Assembly (NCBI GenBank): GCA_963814435.1
Contig: CAWFCV010000019.1
Coordinates: forward strand, 80,585 to 144,584
DNA from: JAEUPI01 sp963814435
Lineage (GTDB): Bacteria; Pseudomonadota; Gammaproteobacteria; Burkholderiales; Burkholderiaceae_C
Direction of reading: 5' to 3'
Length of the DNA stretch: 64,000 nucleotides
Shown: positions 1 through 8,167 of the stretch, piece by piece
Layout: each line of letters starts with the position of its first letter
Position numbering within the stretch: position 1 is the stretch's first letter
Notes under the pieces: generated by a model
The model's database searches: none
What the model was told of the DNA's origin: nothing
Seen by the model: the letters and a program-made list of their open reading frames with translations, nothing else
Translations under genes and position numbers: made by a program

Positions 1-720
1 GAAGACGAGCAGGAAGATCATCGCGATCGGCACCACGCCGCCGAGCGCGCGCAGCGTCAGCCGCGGCGCGTCGTCCGTCGTGCTCGGGCGCATGGCCGGG
101 CACCAGCGCGCACGTAGATCGCGATGGCGACCATGTAGCCCAGCATCGCGATGAGGCCCGGGATCATGGCCGCGGCGAACAGCTTGGCGATGTTCTGCTC
201 GGCCAGGATGGCGTAGATCACCAGCGGCACCGACGGCGGGATCAGGATGCCCAGCGTGCCGCCGGCGGCCAGCGTGCCGGTGGCCAGGCGGCCGGAGTAG
301 CCGTGGCGCCGCATCTCGGGCAGCGCCACCGAGGTGATGGTGGCCGCGGTGGCCACCGACGAGCCGCAGATCGCGCCGAAGGCCGCGCAGGCCAGCACCG
401 CGGCCATCGCCAGGCCGCCGCGAAAGCGCGCCATCACCGCGGCGGCGAACTCGAACAGCGCGCTGCGAGATGCCGCCCTGCGTGGCGAAGTTGCCCATCA
501 GGATGAACAGCGGGATCACCGACAGGTCGTAGCTGGCGAAGCGCGCGAAGGCCTGCGCGTTGAGGAAGTTGGCCAACGGCAGCCAGCCGGCCTGCAGCAC
601 GTAGCCGAGCGCGCCGGCGACGAACATCGCCACCGCGATCGGCGTGCGGATCGCCATCAGCACCAGCATGACGGCGAAGATCAGCAGCGTCAGCGTCAGC
701 GGGCTCAGGCCGAGGCTCAT
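1..720 (-). CDS. dctM: TRAP transporter large permease (DctM-like), 3' end outside window
   Basis: This is the large membrane subunit of a tripartite ATP-independent periplasmic transporter, which imports organic acids by sodium symport. The start ATG at 720 gives MSLGLSPLTLTLLIFAVMLV, followed by hydrophobic segments and the conserved stretch GTLGILIPPSVPLVIYA. The reading frame changes near 465 and again near 100, so two single-base errors are likely. The gene runs off the window start. The start overlaps the stop of the upstream dctQ as ATGA. It is the last visible gene of a minus-strand operon with a Rieske oxygenase, a glutamine-synthetase-like ligase and a ferredoxin, so the transporter probably brings in their substrate. 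No periplasmic DctP gene is visible; it may lie beyond the edge. Confidence 0.85.
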   Translation of the reverse strand, partial: MSLGLSPLTLTLLIFAVMLVLMAIRTPIAVAMFVAGALGYVLQAGWLPLANFLNAQAFARFASYDLSVIPLFILMGNFATQGGISQRAVRVRRRGDGALSRRPGDGRGAGLRGLRRDLRLVGGHRGHHHLGGAARDAAPRLLRPPGHRHAGRRRHAGHPDPAVGAAGDLRHPGRAEHRQAVRRGHDPGPHRDAGLHGRHRDLRARWCPAMRPSTTDDAPRLTLRALGGVVPIAMIFLLVF

Positions 721-1228
721 GCCGCAGCGCCTGCGGCTGGACCTGGCCACGCGCTCATGCGCCACTGGCCTGAAGCCGCGCAGGCCTGCGTCAGCGCGAT
801 CGCCACGTCAGCGCCAGCGGCGGCACCATGCGCGGCGTAGACGATCCACTCGGGAAAGCCGATCATCATCGTGCCGGACTGCGTGCGCCAGGCGTTCAGG
901 CCGCCGACCGCCGTGCGCCAGGCCATCAGCGCCATCACCAGGGCCAGCAGCAGCGCGCCGAAGCGGTCGAGGCGCTCGTTGGTGCGATCCGAGGCCCTGC
1001 GCGGTGAAGAAGTCGACGATGATGTTGCCGCGCCGCAGCTGGCACCAGGGCAGGAACAGCGCGATCGGCCGCGCCGGCGGCGGCGCCGGAGAGCTCGAAG
1101 TCGCCGACGATCGTCCAGCCGGTGGTGTTGCGGCCGATCAGGCTGACGCAGGTCATCAGCGTGATCACCGTCAGCAGCACGCCGGCGGGGATCGCGCACA
1201 GCTTGGCCAGTCACTCGAGCAGCTTCAC
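717..1228 (-). CDS. dctQ: TRAP transporter small permease (DctQ-like), frameshifted
   Basis: This is the four-helix small membrane subunit that pairs with DctM. The best start is GTG at 1228 (VKLLE). A TGA follows at once where a Trp codon would be expected, then KLCAIPAGVLLTVITLMTC, NTTGWTIVGDFELSG, ALFLPWCQLRRGNIIVDFF and WIVYAA are read in changing frames. The residues match DctQ from start to end, so the TGA and the two or more frame changes (near 1090, 1000 and 830) look like sequence errors rather than decay. The stop overlaps the dctM start. The gene follows the ferredoxin by about 36 bp in the same operon. Confidence 0.75.
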
Positions 1229-1264
1229 ATCCAGTGTTCCGTGTTGGAGGTCAACCGACGCAGG

Positions 1265-1588
1265 TCAGTATTGGGTCGGCGGCAATTGGACCACGAGGCC
1301 TTCGAGCCGCCGGTCGAGCACGATCTGGCAACTCAAGCGGCTATGTCGGCTGCCGCGGCGCGGCCGTCATCTCGAGCATCGCCGCCTCGTCGGGCGACGG
1401 CGCCGGCAGCCTCGCCACCACGCCGCGTCGACGAAGACATGACAGGTGGCGCAGCTCAGGCAGCCACCGCAATCGGCCGCGATGCCGTCGATGCCGGCGT
1501 GGACGGCCGCGCGCATCAGGCTCTGGCCCGGGCGGCCGGACACGTGTGGCGCGTGCCGTCGTGGTCGATCAGGTGGACCTGCACGCAT
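1265..1588 (-). CDS. [2Fe-2S] ferredoxin, adrenodoxin/putidaredoxin type
   Basis: This is a small electron carrier of about 107 residues. The cluster motif reads ADCGGCLSCATCHVFVD, with the Cys-x5-Cys-x2-Cys spacing of the adrenodoxin/putidaredoxin class. It continues VARLPAPSPDEAAMLEM and, after a frame change near 1345, SRLSCQIVLDRRLEGLVV up to LPPTQY and the stop at 1265. That supplies the fourth cysteine and the usual C-terminus. The N-terminus reads VQVHLIDHDGTRHT one frame off the start, so two compensating shifts lie between 1585 and 1515. The start ATG lies two bases after the ligase stop. It probably passes electrons to the Rieske oxygenase of the same operon; no dedicated reductase gene is visible. 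Adrenodoxin-type ferredoxins are known partners of P450s and of some monooxygenases such as dicamba O-demethylase. Confidence 0.85.
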
Positions 1589-1590
1589 GC

Positions 1591-3071
1591 TCAGAAGCGG
1601 CTGAAGTACTCGCGGCGCTGCCACGCGTCGGAATCGTCGGCCTGCGGCGTGGCGCTCGCACTCGAAGCGCTTGACGCGCTGCACGCAGTCGATCAGCGGC
1701 TCGCCGAAGGCCTGCGCCAGCACGCGGTCGGCGGCCAGCGCGTCGAGCGCCTCCTCCAGGCTGGTCGGCAGCGCCGGTGCGCTGCCGGCGTAGGGCGCGT
1801 CGGTGGCGGCGGCCGGCGGCCAGCCGCGGTCGATGCCGTCGAGCCCGGCGTGGACCTGTGCGGCGATGTACAGGTAGGGGTTCGCGCAGGGCTCGCCGAT
1901 GCGGTTCTCGATGCGCGTGGCGGCGTCGCCGCATCGGCCCAGCACCCGCAACATCGCACCGCGGTTGTCGCGGCCCCACAGCACCGACTGCGGCGCCAGC
2001 GCGTTCGGCCGGAAGCGGCCGAAGCCGTTGATCGTCGGCGTGCAGAACACCGCCATGCCGCGTGCATGCGCCAGCAGGCCCGGCCAGGTACTGCTCGCCG
2101 AGCGCCGACAGCGTGTAGCCCGCGTCCGCGGGCGCGGCTGCCGGGCGCAGGCGCATCGCGGCAGAAGCAGGTTGGCGCCGCTGTCGCAGGTCGACCAGCG
2201 ACTGGTGCAGGTGCCAGCCGCTGGCCATGACGTTGGCGAACGGCGGCCGGCAGACGAAGCTGGCGTGGTAGCCGGCGCGCCGCAACGCCTGGCGCACGCC
2301 ACTGCGAAACAGCACCATCTGGTCGGCGGCGGTGAGCGCGTCGGTGGCGTCGAACACCGCCTCGACCTGGCTCGGGCCGAGTTCGATCTCGAGCGAGCGC
2401 AGCGGCAGCCCGAGGCCCTGCGCGGTGCGCTGCACGATGCGCAGCGGCTCGTCGGCCATGTCGGCCCAGCCCTCGGCCAGCAGGTTGTAGCCGGGGTGGA
2501 TCATCGACACCGCCGGCGGCTCGCCCGGCCACGCGGCGCGCTGCGGATCGAGGCGCGCATCGTCGATGCGATAGATGTGGAACTCGACCTCGAGTCCGCA
2601 GCGCAGGCCCATGCCGCGCGCCGCCAGTCGCGCCAGCGCCGCTTGCAGCACGCGGCGCGTGTCGATCGCCACCGGCGTGGCGTCGTCGAACCACGGCTGC
2701 GCCTGCATCCAGCCGGTGCCCTCGGCCCACGGCAGGACGCGAAAGCTGGCCGGGTCGGGCAGCAGCAGCAGGTTGTTGGCGAAGCCGAAGCCCGGCATCT
2801 GCGCGGCCAGCGCGCCAGGCTCGAACACCTTGAACGCGGTGCGGTCCGAGGTGTCCTTCAGCATCACGGTGCTGACCAGGCCGACGCCGTTCGCCAGCGC
2901 GTCGGCCAGCGCGCCGGCCATCAGCGTCTTGCCGCGCAGCACGCCGTGCAGGTCGCACCAGGCGATGCGCACGCGTTCGATGCCTTGCTCGGCGATGCGT
3001 TGCAGCACCTGCTCGCACGCCGCCGCGCGCGGCACGTCGTGAATGCCGCAGCGTTGGGCGAACGACGTCAT
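1591..3071 (-). CDS. Glutamine-synthetase-like gamma-glutamyl ligase
   Basis: This belongs to the glutamine synthetase superfamily and is about 493 residues long. The start at 3071 gives MTSFAQRCGIHDVPRAAACE. Visible family features are the N-terminal beta-grasp segment VRIAWCDLHGVLRGKTL, the metal-site block GLEVEFHIY, and the catalytic part with ASGWHLHQSL and GRDNRGAMLRV. The end DAWQRREYFSRF gives the stop at 1591. Frame changes are needed near 2190-2080 and 1635. Members with this layout are usually not housekeeping GlnA but ligases that attach glutamate to an amine (PuuA, IpuC, TdnQ/AtdA1). Its place between a Rieske oxygenase (4-bp overlap) and a ferredoxin resembles aniline-type oxidation, where gamma-glutamylation precedes dioxygenation. 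The substrate cannot be read from sequence. Confidence 0.85.
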
Positions 3072-4481
3072 CCCCGCGCCTCGATGCTCGGGGTGGCGCG
3101 CGCCGGCGCGTCGCCGGCCAGCGCCACGGCGCACCGCGGCGCTTGGCCGCGACCTGCTCGCGCCAGAAGCGCTCCCAGTGCCCGGCCGGCGCGATGCAGT
3201 CGATCGTGTCCGGGCCGCACAGCGCCGCCGCCTGCTCGGCGTCGAGCGCCATCGGCGGCACGCCGCCAGGCTGCACCGTGTCGATCGCCTTCAGCAGCAT
3301 CCGCCGGTTGCGCCATGATCACCTTGTCGCTGGTGCCCAGGTGCTCGCGCGTGCGGTCCTGGATCGCGCCCATGCTCTCCACCGCCCACTGGTCGTGCAG
3401 GTTGATGTCGTCCTCGCCCATGCCGAGGAAGGTGCGCGTGCGCTGGTCCTCGGGATTGAAGCCCCAGTCGTTGTGGCGGCCCTTCTTCGGCACGTAGTCG
3501 GGCAGCGTACATCGTCGCCGCAGGCGCTGCGCGCGCATGGTGTCCTTGTCCACCGGGCCGGCGAAGCTGGTGAAGAAGCTGTACCAGTAGGTGTGCGTGT
3601 CGTCGACCGGCACGTGCATCTGCGTGATCGTCATCGTCTCGCGACAGCGGGATCACGAAGGTGTGCGGGAAAGATCGCGTGCGTGACGCGCACGTGGGTC
3701 AGCCGCTCGTCATCGGCCGCAGCGTGGTCAGCTGCGTCAGGCCGAGGCGTCAGCTCGTCGTGGCGGATCTCGGGCGAGCCGAACTCGCGCATCACGCGCG
3801 TCATCGGCCAGCGCTGGCCATCGACCTCGCCGACGCTGGCGCGCGGAACTGGCGGCCGTAGGCCTTGCTCGACTCGTCGCAGCGTCCTCGTCGTGCAGGA
3901 AGCGGTGCAGGAACGACGGATGCGCCGGGTCGATGCCGACTTCGAACGCCTGCAGCCAGTTGCAGTGCCACAGGCCCTTGAACGCGAAGCTGTGCTGGCC
4001 GGCGCGCGAAAGCAGTCCAGCGCCGGCAAGCGCGCGGCGGCGTCGAGCCTTCGGGCCCGAGCCAGGCGAACAGCACGCCGCGCGCTCGAGCACCGGGTAG
4101 CTGCGCTGGCGCACGCGCTGGCACAGCGTTGCAGCCGTCGGCTCGGCCGGCGTCTCCAGGCAGGCGCCGGTCGACGTCGAACTTCCAGCCGTGGAACGGG
4201 CAGCGCAGGCCGTCGCCTTCGTGCCGCGCGAAGGCCAGGTCGGCGCCGCGGTGCGGGCAGTCGCGGTCGAGCAGGCCCCAGCGGCCGCGCGCGTCGCGAA
4301 ACAGCACCAGGTCCTGTCCGAGCAGGCGCACCGCCTTGACCGGCCGATGCGCCATGCGGGGATCGAGCGCGGGTCGAATTCGTCGACCAGCGCCGCCGGC
4401 TGCCAGTAGCGGCGCATCAGCGTCGCCACAGGGCGTGCCGGGGCCGATGCGCGTGATCAGTTCATTCTGGGCGGCTTGCAT
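3068..4481 (-). CDS. Rieske non-haem iron oxygenase, phthalate-dioxygenase family alpha subunit
   Basis: This is the terminal oxygenase subunit of a ring-hydroxylating or demethylating system. The start is ATG 4481 (MQAAQNELITRIGPGTP). The Rieske centre is read as CPHRGADL followed by LRCPFHGWKFDVD, which is C-x-H-x17-C-x2-H. The mononuclear iron region is NWLQAFEVGIDPAHPSFLHR. The C-terminal part HVPVDDTHTYWYSFFTSFAG and HDQWAVESMGAIQDRTREHL is diagnostic of the phthalate-dioxygenase group. At least five frame changes (near 4430, 4350, 4150, 3880 and 3650-3510) break it, all without loss of conserved residues. The stop overlaps the ligase start (ATGA). It is first in the operon. It probably acts on an aromatic acid or a glutamylated amine; that is inference. 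Confidence 0.85.
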
Positions 4482-4597
4482 CTGCGCTGCAGTCTAGGCA
4501 GGCCGCTGACGCGCAACAAGCTGCGGAAAGTGCGGGGGTCCTCGAGCCGAAGACGCAGGCGGATCGACCGCTTCAGGCCCGCGTGCAGAATGGCCGC

Positions 4598-5297
4598 ATG
4601 GTTCGCACCGGTTTCGCTGTTCCGCCGCGTCGTCGCGATGCCGCCGTGGCCGGGGCCACCGGCCTGGTCGGTCGAGCCCTGATCGGCCTCCTGCTCGCCG
4701 ACAGCTCGGTGGGTGCGGTGCACGCGCTGGTGCGGCGCAAGTCGCCGGCGCTGGCGCCGCTGCCCGGCGTGGAGCAGCTGGTGGTCGACTACAGTGCCGG
4801 GCTGCGCCCGCTGCCGGTGATCGACGACGCCTACTGCTGCCTGGGCACGACGATCAAGGTCGCCGGCTCGCAGGCAGGCGTTTCGTGCCGTCGACCACGA
4901 TGCGGTGCTGACTTTCGCCCAGGCCGCCCGCGAGGCCGGCGCCACGCGGCTGGGCGTCGTGTCGGCACTCGGCGCCAACGCGCGATCGGGCGTGTTCTAC
5001 AACCGCGTCAAAGGCGAGATGGAGGCAGCGATCGCCAAGCTGGGATACGACAGCGTGATCATCGTGCGCCCCTCGCTGCTGCTGGGCGACCGCGGCGCGC
5101 TGGCCCAGCCGACGCGGCCGGGCGAGAGGCTGGCGGCTGCGCTGACCCGGCCGCTGGGCTGGCTGATCCCCAAGGGCGTGCGGCCGATCGAGGCGAGCAC
5201 AGTGGCGCGCGCGCTGTGGCGCGCGCTGCAGCAGGCCGAAGCCGGTGTCTGGCGCTTCGATTCCGCGGCGCTGCAGGATCTGGGCCGCGGCGCCTGA
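4598..5297 (+). CDS. NAD(P)-binding Rossmann-fold oxidoreductase, HTATIP2/YbjT-like
   Basis: This is a short-chain NAD(P)-binding protein of about 230 residues. The dinucleotide-binding motif is VAGATGLVGRAL near the N-terminus, followed by DDAYCCLGTTIKVAGS. After a frame change near 4885 it continues LGVVSALGANARSGVFYNRV, whose YNRVKGE is the Tyr-x3-Lys pair of the extended family, then VRPSLLLGDR. The start is taken at ATG 4598, although GTG 4583 is in frame. The residues between the start and the glycine motif are unusual, so a further error near 4630 is possible. It reads toward the beta-CASP gene 10 bp downstream, so the two may be co-transcribed. The substrate is unknown. Confidence 0.75.
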
Positions 5298-5307
5298 GAC
5301 CGCCGGC

Positions 5308-6664
5308 ATGCAGATCCAGTTTCTCGGCGCGGCCGACACGGTCACCGGATCGAAGCACCTGATCGAGGCCGCCGGGCAGCGCATCTTGCTCGACTGCGGG
5401 CTGTTCCAGGGCTTCAAGTGTTTTCGCGAGCGCAACTGGGCGCCGCTGGCGGTGGACCCGCGCTCGATCGATGCGGTGGTGCTCAGCCACGCCCACCTCG
5501 ACCACAGCGGCTACCTGCCGGTGCTGGCCCGTCGGGCTTCACCGGACCGGTGTACGCACGCCGGCCACGCGCGCGCTGTGCGCGGTGCTGCTGATGGACA
5601 GCGCACACCTGCAGGAGGAGGACGCGCGCCGCGCCAACCGCTACCACACTCGCGCCATGCCAAGGCGCTGCCGCTGTACACGCGCGCCGACGTCAAGCGG
5701 GTGATGGCGCGCTTTCGTTCGCTGGCGCCCGGCCGCGAGGCTCCGATCGGATCGGTGCGCGTGCAGTTGACGCCGGTCGGCCACCTGCTGGGTGCCAGCG
5801 TGGTGAGCCTGACCGAGCGCGACGACAGCCTGGTGTTCTCCGGCGATCTCGGGCGGCGCGACGACCTGCTGATGCCGCCGCCGTCGCCCGCGCCGCGCGC
5901 CGACGTGATGATCGTCGAGTCCACCTACGGCAACCGCCGCCACCCCGCGGGCGACCGGCGCCGGTGCTGAGTCAGCTCGTGCGCGAGACGATTCACCGCG
6001 GCGGCTCGGTGCTGATGCCGGCGTTTGCCGTCGGCCGTGCGCAGGCGCTGCTGCTGTTGCTGCAGCGCCTGAAGGCCGCGCGGCGAAATCCCGCGCAATC
6101 TGCCGATCTTTCTCGACAGCCCGATGGCGATCGAGGCCACCGCGCTGTACCGCCAGTTCCGCGCGGCTGCTGCGCGTGCCGGCGGCCGAGGTGGAAACAC
6201 TGTGCGATGGCGTGGGATGGTCACGACCGGCGCGCAGTCGATGCGCCTGTCGCGCTCGCGTTACCCGAGCGTCATCATCTCGGCCAGCGGCATGGCCACC
6301 GGCGGACGTGTGCTGCACCACCTGAAGGCGATGGCGCCGCAGCCCGCAGCACCACATCGTGTTCGCCGGCTTCCAGGTCGGCGGCAGCCGCGGCGCGCAG
6401 CTGGTGGCGGGCGCCAGCGAAGTGAAGATCCACGGCGAATACGTGCCGGTGCGCGCCGAAGTCAGCACGCTCGAAGGCTGTCCGGGCCACGCCGATGGCG
6501 ATCAGGTGCTCGACTGGCTGCGCGCGCTGCGGCGAGCCGCCGAGCGCAGACCTTCGTGGTGCATGGCGAGCCCGACGCCGCCGACACCCTGCGCCTGCGC
6601 ATCACAGGACGAGCTCGGCTGGAGCGTGCGCGTGCCGCAGCACGGCTGCACAGTGTCGGTCTGA
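5308..6664 (+). CDS. Beta-CASP metallo-beta-lactamase-fold RNA nuclease
   Basis: This is a zinc-dependent nuclease of the CPSF73/YSH1-like beta-CASP family, about 452 residues. In order one sees FLGAADTVTGSKHL, the metal motif HAHLDHSGYLP, TPVGHLLGAS, SGDLGR, the beta-CASP acidic motif VESTYGNR, SASGMATGGR and the final histidine in CPGHADGDQVLDW. Every catalytic motif is present. The frame changes about eight times (near 5540, 5570, 5655, 5950, 6090, 6180, 6350 and 6545), which is the worst stretch in the window. Since the motifs survive, these look like base-calling errors. Such proteins process RNA 3' ends or act as exonucleases; the bacterial cellular role is poorly defined. Confidence 0.85.
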
Positions 6665-6730
6665 ACCCCCGGTTGCAAGTCGACGCCGCTGGACACAGCG
6701 TAACGCCCGCAATCGGAATACTGTCGTGCC

Positions 6731-7225
6731 ATGAAGTCGATGGTGCAGACCTCGTGGCAGGCGATGGACCTGATCGTCAAGCGCGACGGTCGGGAGATCG
6801 ACCGCCTGGCCGCCGGCGACATCGAGCGCGTGATCATCGTCTACCGCGACGGCGGCGCCACACCGGGCGACCTGGCCTACGCCGTGGTGCAGACGCGCGA
6901 ACACGACCTGCTGTTCCCGCCCGAGACCGGCATCGCCGGACGCGTGCATTTCGAACGCCAGAGCTTCTGGCGCGCAGCGCCGCTGCGTGTACTGGGCGCC
7001 GCTGGCCAAGGCCGCGTTGCCGAGCCGGTTGTGCCAGGGCCTGTGGATCCTGCGCCAGCACAAGCCTGGGTTCGTGCGCCTGCCCAGCGAAGAGTTGACT
7101 GCCGTCATCGAGCGCTGGCCGCTCGAAGGGCCGCAGACCTGGGACGAGCGCAAGTGGGCGCGCATCGAGCAGCTGCGACCCTTCGCCGCGCTGCGCGTCG
7201 TGCCGACGCCGACGACGCCGCGTGA
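6731..7225 (+). CDS. Hypothetical protein, family not recognised
   Basis: A protein of about 165 residues starts MKSMVQTSWQAMDLIVKRDG. It continues in good coding style (DIERVIIVYRDGGATPGDLA, HDLLFPPETGIAGRVHFERQ). The frame changes near 6980, after which the alternative frame reads LPSRLCQGLWILRQHKPGFV and WDERKWARIEQLRPFAALR. The mixture of conserved-looking Trp, Tyr and charged residues across the shift suggests one real gene with an error. There are no transmembrane segments or signal peptide, and I recognise no domain. The C-terminus is uncertain (stop 7225, or later if another shift exists). It converges on the hydroxylase gene at 7242. Confidence 0.55.
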   Translation: MKSMVQTSWQAMDLIVKRDGREIDRLAAGDIERVIIVYRDGGATPGDLAYAVVQTREHDLLFPPETGIAGRVHFERQSFWRAAPLRVLGAAGQGRVAEPVVPGPVDPAPAQAWVRAPAQRRVDCRHRALAARRAADLGRAQVGAHRAAATLRRAARRADADDAA

Positions 7226-7241
7226 GCCGCGGCGCCCGCGC

Positions 7242-8098
7242 TCAGCGGAATTCGCCCTCGCGCAGCCACTTGGTGGCGACCCATTTCTCGCCCTCGATGC
7301 ACCGGCGTGCCGCCGTGCAGCGTGCGCGTCACGATGTGCGCGCGGTCGTAGCTGAAGAACACCGCGTTGCCGCTGATCGGCGCCGACCTCGACGCCGACA
7401 TCGGGAAACGCCGTGCCGCCGCCCTTGGTCGGCGTGTTCAGGTACATCACGATCGTGCCGACACGCTGGCCGCCGCGCTGCAGGATGGTCGGCGTGCCCG
7501 GTTGCGCCGGGTCGAAGTAGTCGTGGTGCGGCCTTGTACTCGGCGCCCGGGCCGGTAGCGCAGCACCTGCAGGCCCTCGCCGTTCTCCACCGGCCAGTTC
7601 ACCAGCGCGGCGATGCGCCGCTCGATGCGGTCGCAGAGCGGCGATTCGCCGCGCTCGAAGAACATGCCGTCGCTGGTGCGCGGGCGTTGCACCTCGCTGC
7701 CGCCGCTGGCGTTGTGCACGGTCTCCGAGCGCGCCAGGCGCGGCGCGGCCAGCGCGACCATCTGCGTCGCATTCGTCGTCGGACAGCAGGCCGCCGAAGA
7801 CGAACAGGCGCGGGCTGGCCATCGACATCAGGATCCGCACGTCGCGATCGAGCGCGCGCACGACGCTGGGCGAGCCGCTCAGATCGGGCTCGGGCACCGG
7901 CACCGGCTGCGGCAAGGCTGTTGGCCTTGGCGTGGTCCTGCAGGAACTGCTCGAGCGTGGTCTCCAGCGCGCCCAGCGCGGTGTCCTCGTCCCAGCCGCT
8001 GGCGCGCATGGATTGCAGCACGTCGTCCGGCCGCAGCCGGCGCGCGCCTGCGCGACGATCCAGTCGCGCAGCTCCTGGGTGATGGCCTGGTTGTTCAT
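7242..8098 (-). CDS. 2-oxoglutarate/Fe(II) dioxygenase, prolyl 4-hydroxylase-like
   Basis: This enzyme of about 285 residues is related to the prolyl 4-hydroxylase alpha subunit. The iron-binding HxD lies in HHDYFDPAQPG. The following strand VGTIVMYLNTPTKGGGTAFP and the distal part GNAVFFSYDRAH with LHGGTPV carry the family hallmarks, and the end reads GEKWVATKWLREGEFR with the stop at 7242. The N-terminal third (MNNQAITQELRDWIVAQARA) is helical. Frame changes occur near 8040, 7935, 7775, 7530, 7385 and 7300. Bacterial members hydroxylate proline or other residues in proteins; the target is unknown. It stands between the beta-CASP block and dnaE2, on the same strand as dnaE2 and 69 bp after it. 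Confidence 0.85.
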
Positions 8099-8167
8099 TG
8101 CCGATTTTCGCAGCCCGCCGGTGACGTATGCCGAGCCTCAGCGCCGGAACGCGTGCATCGAGATGCC

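Noticed and set aside
1569..3300. Several long overlapping minus-strand frames across the ligase gene as separate genes
   Set aside because: Each carries only a part of the glutamine-synthetase-like sequence in phase; the rest is Arg/Ala-rich shadow. One gene with shifts accounts for all.
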